Shown: positions 1-5,623 of the stretch, one piece after another
How the letters are laid out: each line of letters starts with the position of its first letter
How positions within the stretch are numbered: position 1 is the first letter of the stretch
Assembly: GCA_903958915.1 (NCBI GenBank)
Contig: CAJBVC010000196.1
Span: 1 to 5,623 of the forward strand
Direction: 5' to 3'
Length of the DNA: 5,623 bases
Source of the DNA: an uncultured beta proteobacterium
GTDB taxonomy: Bacteria; Pseudomonadota; Gammaproteobacteria; Burkholderiales; Burkholderiaceae_C
The notes under the pieces: model-generated
Databases searched by the model: none
What the model saw: only the letters and a program-made list of their open reading frames with translations
Told to the model about the DNA's origin: nothing
Program-made: the position numbers and the translations under genes

Positions 1-1721
1 CCAAACAATGCGTTCACCGCTGCATACCAGGCCATGTGGGCAGCGGTGTGGGTCAATTGGTAGGGGCCGGCCACGTCACCTGCTGCATAGATATTGGGGT
101 ACAGCGTCTCCAGGTAGTCGTTCACCGCCACCGTGCGCTGCGTCGGAATACCCAGCGCTTCCAGACCATACCCCTCCAGGCGGGCGACACGTCCCACGGC
201 ACACAGCAGGGCGTCAAACTCGATGCGCTTTTTAGCCCCCTGGTTCTCAACGACGATGAATGTGCGTGACTCTTTGCCCTGGCCCTCACGTTCGCAACGC
301 AGCGCTTTATGGTCGGTCAGCACGTCCACACCATCACGGGTCAACGCAACACGGGCCAGATCGGACACCTCGGGGTCCTCACGCAACAGGATGCGTGGTG
401 CCATCTCGACCTGAGTCACTTGGGAGCCCAGGCGGGCAAAACTCTGCGCCAACTCGCAGCCAATCGGGCCGCCGCCCAGCACCACCAGCCGTGCTGGGGG
501 CGTATCCAGTTTGGCGAACTCACCCCACAGCGTGTCGCTGGTGACATACCCTACGTCTTCCAGGCCCGGCAGCGGTGGCACCAACGGCCGCGCACCCGCA
601 GCGATGACGATGGAGCGGGTGGTCAGGCGTTGCACTTCTCCGGTGTGGAGCGTGATCTCCACCGTCCAGGGGTCAACGATTCGGGCATAGCCCTCCAGCA
701 CTTCCACACCCAGGGCGGTATAGCGTTCCACGCTGTCGTGCGGGGCCACAGTGGCAACTACTTCGTGCACGCGGGCCATCACCTTGCGAAAACTGAATTG
801 GGGTTCTGTCGCACTCAGGCCATAGTTTTCAGCGTGGCGCATCTGGTGGGCCACGCGGGCCGACTTGATAAGTGCCTTGCTCGGCACGCAACCGTAGTTC
901 AGACAGTCGCCCCCCATCTTGTGCGCTTCCACCAAAGTAACTTTGGCTTTCACGGCTGCCGCAATATAGGAGGTGACCAGGCCCGCCGCGCCGCCGCCAA
1001 TCACCACCAGATTGCGGTCAAACTTGTGCGGGCGCTGCCATTTGGCGTAAACGCGGCGGCTTTGCAGAAACTGCAAAAAATTCTTGGCCAGCATGGGGAA
1101 CACCCCAAGCAGCCCAAACGACAACAGCATGCCGGGTGACACAATGCCCGACACACTGGTCAGCTGGGCCAGTTGCGTGCCGGCATTTACATACACGACG
1201 GTGGCTGCCAGCATGCCGAGTTGACTGACCGCGTAATAGCTCAGGGTGCGTATCGGCGTCAGGCCCATCAGCAGATTCACCAGAAAAAACGGGAACAGGG
1301 GTACCAGTCGCAGGGTGAACAGGTACAGCGCGCCGTCTTTGGTCATACCTTCGTTGATGGCCTTGAGGCGGTCACCAAAGCGGCTCTGCACGAAGTCACG
1401 CAACAGATAGCGGGACGCCAGAAACGCCAGCGTGGCACCAATACTGGAGGCAAACGACACGATCACCGTGCCCGCAACCACCCCAAACAACGCCCCCGCA
1501 GCCAGCGTCAGAACCAGCGCACCCGGTATGGACAGGGCGGTTACCACCACATACAGCGCGAAGAAGGCCACGGCTACAGTCAGGGGCGATGCAGCACGCC
1601 GGGCCTCAAACTGCACCAGACCGGCCTGCATACCGTCCAGCGTCAAGTACTGATGCAAATCCAGCGCGAAGAAACCCAAAGTCAGAGCGGCTGCGGCGAC
1701 AACAATCAGTAGTTTTTTCAT
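1..1721 (-). CDS. TVP38/TMEM64 (VTT) membrane domain fused to FAD-dependent pyridine nucleotide-disulfide oxidoreductase (C-terminus beyond window)
   Basis: The frame is open from an ATG at 1721 to the left edge, giving 573 residues without a stop. Residues 1-235 are a polytopic membrane domain with hydrophobic stretches near 4-22, 46-101, 132-153, 161-180 and 192-213. It carries the SNARE-associated/VTT signatures AAGALFG (74-80) and RLVPLFPFFLVN (138-149). From residue 237 a class I flavoprotein disulfide reductase follows: dinucleotide motif GGGAAG (242-247) with acidic E265, redox pair C273/C278 in GGDCLNYGCVPSK, NAD(P)H motif GGGPIG (416-421) with E439, which favours NADH, and the second FAD motif AAGDV around G548-D549. 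The C-terminal dimerisation domain with the His-Glu catalytic pair should lie outside the window. The protein resembles lipoamide dehydrogenase or MerA but has no N-terminal heavy-metal domain, so calling it a mercuric reductase would be unsafe. It probably acts at the inner membrane on an unknown disulfide or quinone-like substrate. The start has no clear Shine-Dalgarno, and a GTG further upstream in frame is possible. Confidence 0.92.
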   Translation of the reverse strand, partial: MKKLLIVVAAAALTLGFFALDLHQYLTLDGMQAGLVQFEARRAASPLTVAVAFFALYVVVTALSIPGALVLTLAAGALFGVVAGTVIVSFASSIGATLAFLASRYLLRDFVQSRFGDRLKAINEGMTKDGALYLFTLRLVPLFPFFLVNLLMGLTPIRTLSYYAVSQLGMLAATVVYVNAGTQLAQLTSVSGIVSPGMLLSFGLLGVFPMLAKNFLQFLQSRRVYAKWQRPHKFDRNLVVIGGGAAGLVTSYIAAAVKAKVTLVEAHKMGGDCLNYGCVPSKALIKSARVAHQMRHAENYGLSATEPQFSFRKVMARVHEVVATVAPHDSVERYTALGVEVLEGYARIVDPWTVEITLHTGEVQRLTTRSIVIAAGARPLVPPLPGLEDVGYVTSDTLWGEFAKLDTPPARLVVLGGGPIGCELAQSFARLGSQVTQVEMAPRILLREDPEVSDLARVALTRDGVDVLTDHKALRCEREGQGKESRTFIVVENQGAKKRIEFDALLCAVGRVARLEGYGLEALGIPTQRTVAVNDYLETLYPNIYAAGDVAGPYQLTHTAAHMAWYAAVNALF

Positions 1722-1800
1722 GGGTTGCCCAAACGCGGCAAATGCGTGAAGGCAATGGATTTTCACCGCTTGTGAGCAGAGTCGCTGATCGGCTGATTTG

Positions 1801-1813
1801 GTATCCACGATAC
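1801..1813. promoter_or_regulatory. Short inverted repeat, possible operator
   Basis: GTATC-CAC-GATAC is a perfect 5-base inverted repeat with a 3-base spacer, near the middle of the divergent intergenic region. The shape would fit a small dimeric repressor site, but 5-base arms also arise by chance. No regulator can be named from the sequence. Confidence 0.22.
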
Positions 1814-1841
1814 CGACTGACGATAGCCACCAAACCATATG

Positions 1842-1869
1842 TTCCGCGCACGTGCGTCGGCCGTAAAAT
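1842..1869 (+). promoter_or_regulatory. Candidate promoter of the alkene reductase with embedded palindrome
   Basis: TAAAAT at 1864-1869 matches the sigma-70 -10 consensus at five of six positions and lies 31 bases before the reductase ATG. The best -35 candidate, TTCCGC at 1842-1847 with a 16-base spacer, is poor. The perfect palindrome CGCACGTGCG (1847-1856) falls between the two boxes, where a bound repressor would block polymerase. The weak -35 could mean activator dependence. This is a prediction by eye only. Confidence 0.33.
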
Positions 1870-1900
1870 CCTCCTCACTACAACGAAAAAGTACAAAGCG

Positions 1901-2998
1901 ATGACCACCCTCTTCGACCCCCTCCAAGTCGGCCAGATTTCCTTGGCCAACCGCATCGTCATGGCGCCTCTGACGCGCAACCGGGCGCCGGGGGCGATAC
2001 CCAACGCGCTGATGGCCACCTACTACGCGCAACGCGCAACCGCCGGCCTGATCATTACCGAGGCCACCGCCATCAGCCCGCAAGGCCAGGGCTATGCCGA
2101 TGTGCCGGGCCTGTACAGCACCGAGCAACTCGACGGCTGGAAGCAGATAACCCATGCGGTGCACGAGGCGGGTGGCAAGATCGTGGTGCAGTTGTGGCAC
2201 GTGGGGCGCGTCTCTCACACCGAGTTGCAGCCACACTTTGGCAAGCCGGTAGCCCCCTCGGCAATTCGCGCCCACACCAAGACGGTGCTGATCCACGACG
2301 GCGTGCCCACCTTCGTCGATACGTCCGAGCCCCGTGCGCTGGAGGCGGAGGAACTGCCGGAAATCGTGCAGGACTATCGACGTGCCGCCGAAAACGCCAT
2401 CGCGTCTGGTTTTGACGGAGTGGAAGTGCACGCTGCCAATGGTTACCTGCTCGACCAGTTCCTGAAAACCGGCAGCAACCACCGCACCGACGATTACGGT
2501 GGCAGTATCAAGAACCGCGCCCGCCTGCTGCTTGAAGTGATGCGCGCGATTGTGGACGACGTGGGCGGCAGCCGCGTCGGCATCCGCCTCTCGCCGGTGA
2601 CGCCCGCCAATGATGTGGTCGATGCAGACCCGCAGCAACTATTCGACTACGTGATTCACCACCTCGCCGAGATGAACCTGGCTTACATCCACGTCATCGA
2701 AGGCGCCACTGGCGGTGTGCGTGAGATTGCCGACCGTCCGTTCAACTACGAGTCGCTCAAAGAAGTCTACCGCCAGGGCGGCGGCGCGGGCGCCTGGATG
2801 GTCAACAACGGCTACACGCTGGAGCTTGCCAACCAGGCACTGGCGCAGGGCGCTGATCTGGTGGCGTTTGGCCGGCCCTTCATCTCCAACCCGGACCTTG
2901 CGCAACGCCTGCGCACCGGTGCAGCGCTGAATGGACAAGACCGAAGCACCTGGTACGGTGGCGACGGCAAAGGCTACACCGACTATCCGACGCTATAA
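1901..2998 (+). CDS. Old Yellow Enzyme-family alkene reductase (NemA-like, FMN-dependent)
   Basis: A complete 365-residue protein, the usual length for classical (class I) Old Yellow Enzymes such as NemA. These soluble FMN enzymes use NAD(P)H to reduce activated C=C bonds of enals, enones and maleimides, and some also reduce nitro compounds or nitrate esters. Visible features are the N-terminal MAPLTRNRA with T25 near the flavin, WHVGR (99-103), the substrate anchor pair H177/N180 and proton donor Y182 in HAANGYLLDQFL, NNG (302-304) and FGRPF (323-327) of the FMN phosphate pocket, and a typical GYTDYPTL end. The H-x-x-N anchor is like yeast OYE and differs from the H-x-x-H of enterobacterial NemA/PETNR, so the symbol nemA would overstate the substrate match. 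The ATG at 1901 fits the family N-terminus although the frame is open further upstream; no good Shine-Dalgarno precedes it. It is transcribed divergently from the membrane flavoprotein. Confidence 0.95.
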   Translation: MTTLFDPLQVGQISLANRIVMAPLTRNRAPGAIPNALMATYYAQRATAGLIITEATAISPQGQGYADVPGLYSTEQLDGWKQITHAVHEAGGKIVVQLWHVGRVSHTELQPHFGKPVAPSAIRAHTKTVLIHDGVPTFVDTSEPRALEAEELPEIVQDYRRAAENAIASGFDGVEVHAANGYLLDQFLKTGSNHRTDDYGGSIKNRARLLLEVMRAIVDDVGGSRVGIRLSPVTPANDVVDADPQQLFDYVIHHLAEMNLAYIHVIEGATGGVREIADRPFNYESLKEVYRQGGGAGAWMVNNGYTLELANQALAQGADLVAFGRPFISNPDLAQRLRTGAALNGQDRSTWYGGDGKGYTDYPTL

Positions 2999-3004
2999 CT
3001 TCGG

Positions 3005-3052
3005 TAGCGCCTCCCGCATAATGTGCGGGCGCTAACGGACTATTTTGTTGTT
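3005..3052 (+). terminator. Hairpin with T-rich tail after the alkene reductase, reaching the exporter start
   Basis: An inner stem CCCGCA (3013-3018) pairs with TGCGGG (3024-3029) around a 5-base loop. An outer stem TAGCG (3005-3009) pairs with CGCTA (3030-3034), with a 3-base bulge on the left arm. After 6 bases comes TATTTTGTTGTT (3041-3052). The element begins 7 bases after the reductase stop, so it is a plausible intrinsic terminator. The T-run is interrupted and starts late, so termination may be partial. It also overlaps the translation start of the next gene and could act there as an attenuator. Confidence 0.45.
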
Positions 3053-3689
3053 AGACACCATTCCTGCAGCAGCCCCTGTCTTTGTTCAGGGGCTGGTATT
3101 GAGCCTGGGGCTCATCGTGGCGATTGGCGCGCAAAACGCATTTGTGCTGCGCCAGGGCCTGCGCCGCGAACATGTGGCCAGCGTGGTGCTGTTCTGCTCA
3201 GTGACAGACGCAGCGCTGATGACGGCGGGTGTTTTTGGAATGGCGCAGGCGCTGGGTGAACACCCCGGGTTTGCACGTGCCCTTGCACTGGCGGGCGCCG
3301 TGTTTCTGGCAAGTTATGGGTGGCTGGCGTTGCGGCGCGCCAGGCAGTCCAACCAGTTGCGAGCAGCGGAATCGGGAGTCGGCTTAAGCTTGGCGGGGGC
3401 AATGGCGCAGGCGGCAGCGTTTACTTTGCTCAATCCCCATGTGTACCTGGATACGGTGCTGCTGGTTGGCAGCATTGGTGCCCAGCAGCCTGCCGCTTTG
3501 CAGTTGTGGTTCGTTGCGGGTGCCAGCGTCGCCAGTCTGTCCTGGTTTGGGCTCTTGGGTTTCGGCGCGCGCTGGCTGGCTCCGTGGTTTGCCCGGCCCA
3601 AGGCTTGGCAGATACTGGATGGCCTGATTGGTGTGACCATGTGGGTGCTGGCGACATTGCTGGTACGCCACGCGTTGACCAGTCCGTAA
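3045..3689 (+). CDS. LysE/ArgO-family amino-acid exporter
   Basis: A 214-residue integral inner-membrane protein of the LysE translocator superfamily, which exports basic amino acids (lysine, arginine) or related compounds. The family signature GAQNAFVLRQG lies at 28-38 in the first membrane segment. A second conserved piece, NPHVYLDT (130-137), opens the later membrane half, and D192 begins the last helix. Hydrophobic stretches near 14-35, 44-67, 76-96, 115-143, 153-173 and 189-208 fit the usual six-segment plan, and the length is close to E. coli ArgO. An in-frame stop at 3033-3035 limits the start to the tandem TTG codons at 3045 or 3048; no ATG or GTG occurs before the conserved core. ACGGA at 3035-3039 is a weak ribosome site suitably spaced from either. 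Expression may be tied to the hairpin just upstream. The substrate cannot be fixed from sequence alone, so argO or lysE is not assigned. Confidence 0.92.
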   Translation: MLLDTIPAAAPVFVQGLVLSLGLIVAIGAQNAFVLRQGLRREHVASVVLFCSVTDAALMTAGVFGMAQALGEHPGFARALALAGAVFLASYGWLALRRARQSNQLRAAESGVGLSLAGAMAQAAAFTLLNPHVYLDTVLLVGSIGAQQPAALQLWFVAGASVASLSWFGLLGFGARWLAPWFARPKAWQILDGLIGVTMWVLATLLVRHALTSP

Positions 3690-3722
3690 TTTCCGTCCAT
3701 CGGATGGCTGGCAGGCTTTGCT

Positions 3723-4451
3723 TTAGCCGAGATTTCCGGCGCGAAAGGCGTCATATCCACGCGCACGCAATTGGCACGCCGGGCAATCTCCGCAACCATA
3801 CCCCCACGGGTGCCTGTTCGAACGATCGCCCAAGTAGCATGTATGGGTGTGCTCCAGGATGAGATTGACCAGGGCGAGACCCCCCTCCTGCCGCCCGGAT
3901 TTTTCACCCAAATCATGGGCAAGTTGCCAGGTTGCGGCCTTGTCGATCCACATCAAAGGGGTTTCAATCAAGTACCGCTTGTCCATGCCCAAGGAGAGCG
4001 CCAGTTGCATCGCCTTGATGGTGTCGTCACGGCAATCGGGATACCCTGAAAAGTCGGTTTCACAGACGCCGGTCACCATCACCTGCAGACCGCGACGGTA
4101 GGCAACGGCGGCCGCAAGGGTCAAGAACAGAAGATTGCGCCCGGGCACAAACGTGTTGGGCAAGCCGTTAGCTTCCATCTTGAAGGCGGTGTCGCGTGTG
4201 AGGGACGTCTCGCTCACCGCACCCAGCACCGCCAGATCCAGCAAATGGTCTTCACCCAGCTTCGATGCCCACTGTGGAAAGGTTTGCTTCAGCGCACCAA
4301 GCACTTGCAACCGTGCGTCCAATTCAATCCGGTGGCGCTGACCATAATCAAAAGCGATCGTTTCCACGCGTTCGTAGCGGTCCAGCGCGTACGCCAGGCA
4401 AGTGGTGGAATCCTGCCCACCAGAGAACAACACGAGAGCTGAAGTGTGCAT
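3723..4451 (-). CDS. queC: 7-cyano-7-deazaguanine synthase QueC
   Basis: A complete 242-residue cytosolic enzyme that converts 7-carboxy-7-deazaguanine to preQ0 using ammonia and ATP, a step in queuosine tRNA modification. The PP-loop ATP site SGGQDS is at residues 10-15, followed by FDYGQRH (34-40). FVPGRN (101-106) and the [14 protein letters not shown] block (128-141) are family hallmarks. The zinc site is complete: C205, then C220, C223 and C226 in the C-terminal [10 protein letters not shown] segment. The ATG at 4451 is 5 bases after the stop of the DUF1801 gene and its own Shine-Dalgarno is weak, which suggests translational coupling. No queD or queE is within the window. It converges on the exporter gene, with 33 bases between the two stop codons and no convincing terminator in that gap. 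Confidence 0.97.
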   Translation of the reverse strand: MHTSALVLFSGGQDSTTCLAYALDRYERVETIAFDYGQRHRIELDARLQVLGALKQTFPQWASKLGEDHLLDLAVLGAVSETSLTRDTAFKMEANGLPNTFVPGRNLLFLTLAAAVAYRRGLQVMVTGVCETDFSGYPDCRDDTIKAMQLALSLGMDKRYLIETPLMWIDKAATWQLAHDLGEKSGRQEGGLALVNLILEHTHTCYLGDRSNRHPWGYGCGDCPACQLRARGYDAFRAGNLG

Positions 4452-4456
4452 TGACT

Positions 4457-4876
4457 TTACGCCCCATGCCGGCGCTTGATCTCTGCAATGGAGCCTGCAA
4501 TGAGTTGCTCCAGCACCAGTTTGTCAAGATCGCTCAGCCGCTTGAAGTACAGGCATGCTTTGCCCATCTTGTGCTTGCCCAGCCGTGACAGCAGCGCCTC
4601 CTGCTGCTCGCCTTCGGCGCCGAGGTAGACCACCAGTTCTCTGCCGCGCACAGCGAAACCGACGAGGCACGACTCCCCGGTTCTGCCGCTCTCATAGGTG
4701 TAGCGGTACGCGCCATAGCCGACGATACTCGGGCCCCACATCTTTGGGCTCTTCCCTGTGATCTTCTCAAGCAGGGCCATCAGAGCGGCGCAGTCGATCC
4801 GCTGATCGTCGCTTGCTTTGGCGGCGAGGTAGTCGGCAACACTTACTCCGGTTGCCTTGGTCTTGGCTTCAGCCAT
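4457..4876 (-). CDS. DUF1801 (YdhG-like) domain-containing protein
   Basis: A complete 139-residue protein, predicted soluble, with one DUF1801 domain. Recognisable family pieces are [16 protein letters not shown] (44-59), a central strand region [14 protein letters not shown] (73-86), and [20 protein letters not shown] (99-118), followed by a C-terminal helix ending in basic residues. Some relatives are annotated as iron chaperone-like, but I know of no firm biochemical role for this subgroup. The ATG at 4876 has a near-ideal Shine-Dalgarno 6 bases upstream, so it should be well translated. The gene sits 56 bases after the TPR gene and 5 bases before queC on the same strand, which makes an operon with queC very likely and with the TPR gene possible. 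A link to queuosine synthesis is only suggested by that position. Confidence 0.9.
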   Translation of the reverse strand: MAEAKTKATGVSVADYLAAKASDDQRIDCAALMALLEKITGKSPKMWGPSIVGYGAYRYTYESGRTGESCLVGFAVRGRELVVYLGAEGEQQEALLSRLGKHKMGKACLYFKRLSDLDKLVLEQLIAGSIAEIKRRHGA

Positions 4877-4882
4877 TGCGGG

Positions 4883-4890
4883 AACCTCCT
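4883..4890 (-). promoter_or_regulatory. Strong Shine-Dalgarno of the DUF1801 gene
   Basis: On the minus strand this reads AGGAGGTT, closely complementary to the 16S rRNA 3' end, with 6 bases before the ATG at 4876. It fixes that start codon. It is far stronger than any ribosome site in front of the other genes in the window. Confidence 0.85.
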
Positions 4891-4915
4891 GAGATTGTCA
4901 TTGCGGTATATCCGG

Positions 4916-4931
4916 CGTGCGTTGACGCACG
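4916..4931. repeat. Perfect inverted repeat between the TPR gene and the DUF1801 gene
   Basis: CGTGCG-TTGA-CGCACG is a 6-base perfect GC-rich dyad with a 4-base loop, one base beyond the TPR stop codon. In the leftward transcript it would fold into a short hairpin. No T-run follows, so it is not a standard intrinsic terminator. It could be an mRNA 3'-end or processing structure, or an operator for a promoter in front of DUF1801-queC; weak TTAACC and TATACC boxes flank it with a spacing too long for a good promoter. Confidence 0.4.
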
Positions 4932-4932
4932 G

Positions 4933-5623
4933 TTAACCCGGTGTCGACTTCACCAGATCGGCGTAGTGTTTAGCCCGAGGTGCATCACCACGCGCACGGT
5001 AGAGAATCTCTAGTTCCTCAAACACATACCGGTCGGGCTTCTTTGCGGCGTCACACTCGCGCTCTAAGCGCAACTGGATCTCCAAAGCCTCGTCCATTTT
5101 CCCCAAAGCGCGCAACGTCCAGGCGACCATCCAGTGCGCGACCCGGGTGGACTCTGCGTTCGTGCCTCGTTCGCGCAACGCCACCGCCAGCCTGAACTGC
5201 ACCAGTGCTTCATCGAACCGGCCCAGTTGATGCATGGCATAGCCGATGTTGTTCCGAATCGATGCTTCCCAATTCCTGGCCTTGGGCTGGGTGGACGCCA
5301 ATGCCACTACCAGGGCCTCCTGCCCCCACTTCAGCTGATCCACCGGCGCCGTGTCGACAAACGCCAGCATGTGAATGGCATCGATGGCCAGGTCATCGAG
5401 TTGCGCGCTTTTGGCAATCGCAAGTGCCTCCTCGTAGGACGCGCGTGCAAGTTTCCTGGTCTCGGCAGTCTGAAGCGCGCTCGGATGCGTTGCAGAAGCA
5501 TACGTGCGGCCCAATTCAAGCGCATACCGTGTGCGTGCCTCGGCTCCGGCTCCGGGCACGTCTTTGGCGACGGATTTCAGAATGTCTTGCGCCTTCGAAA
5601 AGTCTTTTCGCAGGCCATAGGTA
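4933..5623 (-). CDS. TPR-repeat protein, N-terminus beyond window
   Basis: The minus frame is open from the right edge to the TAA at 4933-4935, giving 229 residues of the C-terminal part of a helical-repeat protein. Tetratricopeptide-like units are seen at about 5262-5164 (NNIGYAMHQLGRFDEALVQF), 5145-5050 (WMVAWTLRALGKMDEALEI) and, degenerate, 5025-4948 (EELEILYRARGDAPRAKHY). Earlier A-rich helices such as ARASYEEALAIA fit further units. A GTG at 5559 could serve as a start, but the sequence before it (RKDFSKAQDILKSVAK) continues the same helical pattern, so the gene very likely begins outside the window. TPR arrays bind partner proteins; no catalytic domain is visible here. Whether a signal peptide or another domain lies upstream cannot be seen. 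It may be the first visible gene of a TPR-DUF1801-queC transcription unit. Confidence 0.8.
   Translation of the reverse strand, partial: TYGLRKDFSKAQDILKSVAKDVPGAGAEARTRYALELGRTYASATHPSALQTAETRKLARASYEEALAIAKSAQLDDLAIDAIHMLAFVDTAPVDQLKWGQEALVVALASTQPKARNWEASIRNNIGYAMHQLGRFDEALVQFRLAVALRERGTNAESTRVAHWMVAWTLRALGKMDEALEIQLRLERECDAAKKPDRYVFEELEILYRARGDAPRAKHYADLVKSTPG

Larger units (their letters stand above)
1722..1900. other. Divergent intergenic region between the membrane flavoprotein and the alkene reductase
   Basis: These 179 bases separate two outward-facing genes and must hold both sets of start signals. I see a hyphenated inverted repeat at 1801-1813, a 10-base palindrome at 1847-1856 and a -10-like box at 1864-1869 facing the reductase. 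There is also a 6-base direct repeat GCTGAT (1784-1789 and 1792-1797). I found no convincing sigma-70 promoter pointing towards the flavoprotein. No adjacent regulator gene is present, so any controlling protein would be encoded elsewhere. Confidence 0.6.

Noticed and set aside
309..1139. Open plus-strand frame of 276 codons, with another at 1173-1712
   Set aside because: Both lie opposite the membrane flavoprotein, whose motifs are unmistakable. The predicted plus-strand proteins are rich in His, Gln and Arg with no recognisable domain, typical of antisense frames in GC-rich genes.
1..1721. Reading the oxidoreductase as mercuric reductase (merA)
   Set aside because: The GGDCLNYGCVPSK motif is shared by many disulfide reductases. 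There is no N-terminal heavy-metal domain, no mer neighbours are seen, and the C-terminal Cys pair that would be diagnostic is outside the window.
1589..1900. Upstream in-frame extension of the alkene reductase, giving a 469-residue frame
   Set aside because: It would overlap the divergent flavoprotein gene. The family N-terminus begins at the ATG at 1901, and the extra residues look non-coding.
1763..2638. Minus-strand open frame of 291 codons opposite the alkene reductase
   Set aside because: The plus strand encodes a full-length, motif-complete Old Yellow Enzyme. The minus frame shows His-, Gly- and Arg-rich sequence without a domain.
3273..3280. GCACGTGC palindrome inside the exporter gene
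   Set aside because: It is within conserved-length coding sequence with no promoter signals nearby, and is likely chance in GC-rich DNA.
3679..3711. Possible bidirectional terminator between the exporter and queC
   Set aside because: CCAGTCCG can pair with CGGA and CTGG only across a 3-base bulge, there is no T-run on either strand, and part of the stem is exporter coding sequence. Too weak to call.
4933..5559. Complete 208-residue TPR protein starting at GTG 5559
   Set aside because: The frame continues to the window edge with coding-like helical sequence before the GTG, and no ribosome site precedes it. A partial gene is the better reading.

Overview
This 5.6 kb window is dense, GC-rich bacterial chromosomal sequence with short intergenic gaps. 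The codon use and the types of protein suggest a betaproteobacterium of the order Burkholderiales, near Comamonadaceae (a Rhodoferax- or Polaromonas-like organism). That placement rests on general recognition of the proteins, not on a search. I saw no tRNA, rRNA, CRISPR array, insertion sequence, phage gene or plasmid function.

Left part (1-1721, minus strand): the first 573 residues of a two-domain protein. It has an N-terminal TVP38/TMEM64 (VTT, SNARE-associated) membrane domain followed by a class I pyridine nucleotide-disulfide oxidoreductase with FAD site, CxxxxC redox pair and NAD(P)H site. Its C-terminal dimerisation domain lies beyond the left edge. A 179-base gap (1722-1900) separates it from a divergent, complete Old Yellow Enzyme-family alkene reductase (1901-2998, plus). 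This gap holds two small palindromes and a plausible -10 box.

Middle (2999-3722): a hairpin with a T-rich tail follows the reductase. It runs directly into the TTG start region of a LysE/ArgO-type amino-acid exporter (3045-3689, plus).

Right part (3723-5623, minus strand): three genes read leftward, in transcription order a TPR-repeat protein (5' end beyond the window), a DUF1801 protein with a very strong Shine-Dalgarno, and queC (7-cyano-7-deazaguanine synthase, queuosine precursor synthesis). queC starts 5 bases after the DUF1801 stop, so those two are very probably co-transcribed. queC converges on the exporter gene with 33 bases between their stops.

Functionally this looks like ordinary core or soft-core metabolism: two flavoproteins that could both act in redox or electrophile handling, one small-molecule exporter, and a tRNA-modification gene with small partners. 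I find no convincing new multi-gene system. The items most worth a second look are the membrane-domain/disulfide-oxidoreductase fusion, the hairpin that abuts the exporter's unusual TTG start, and the DUF1801-queC coupling.
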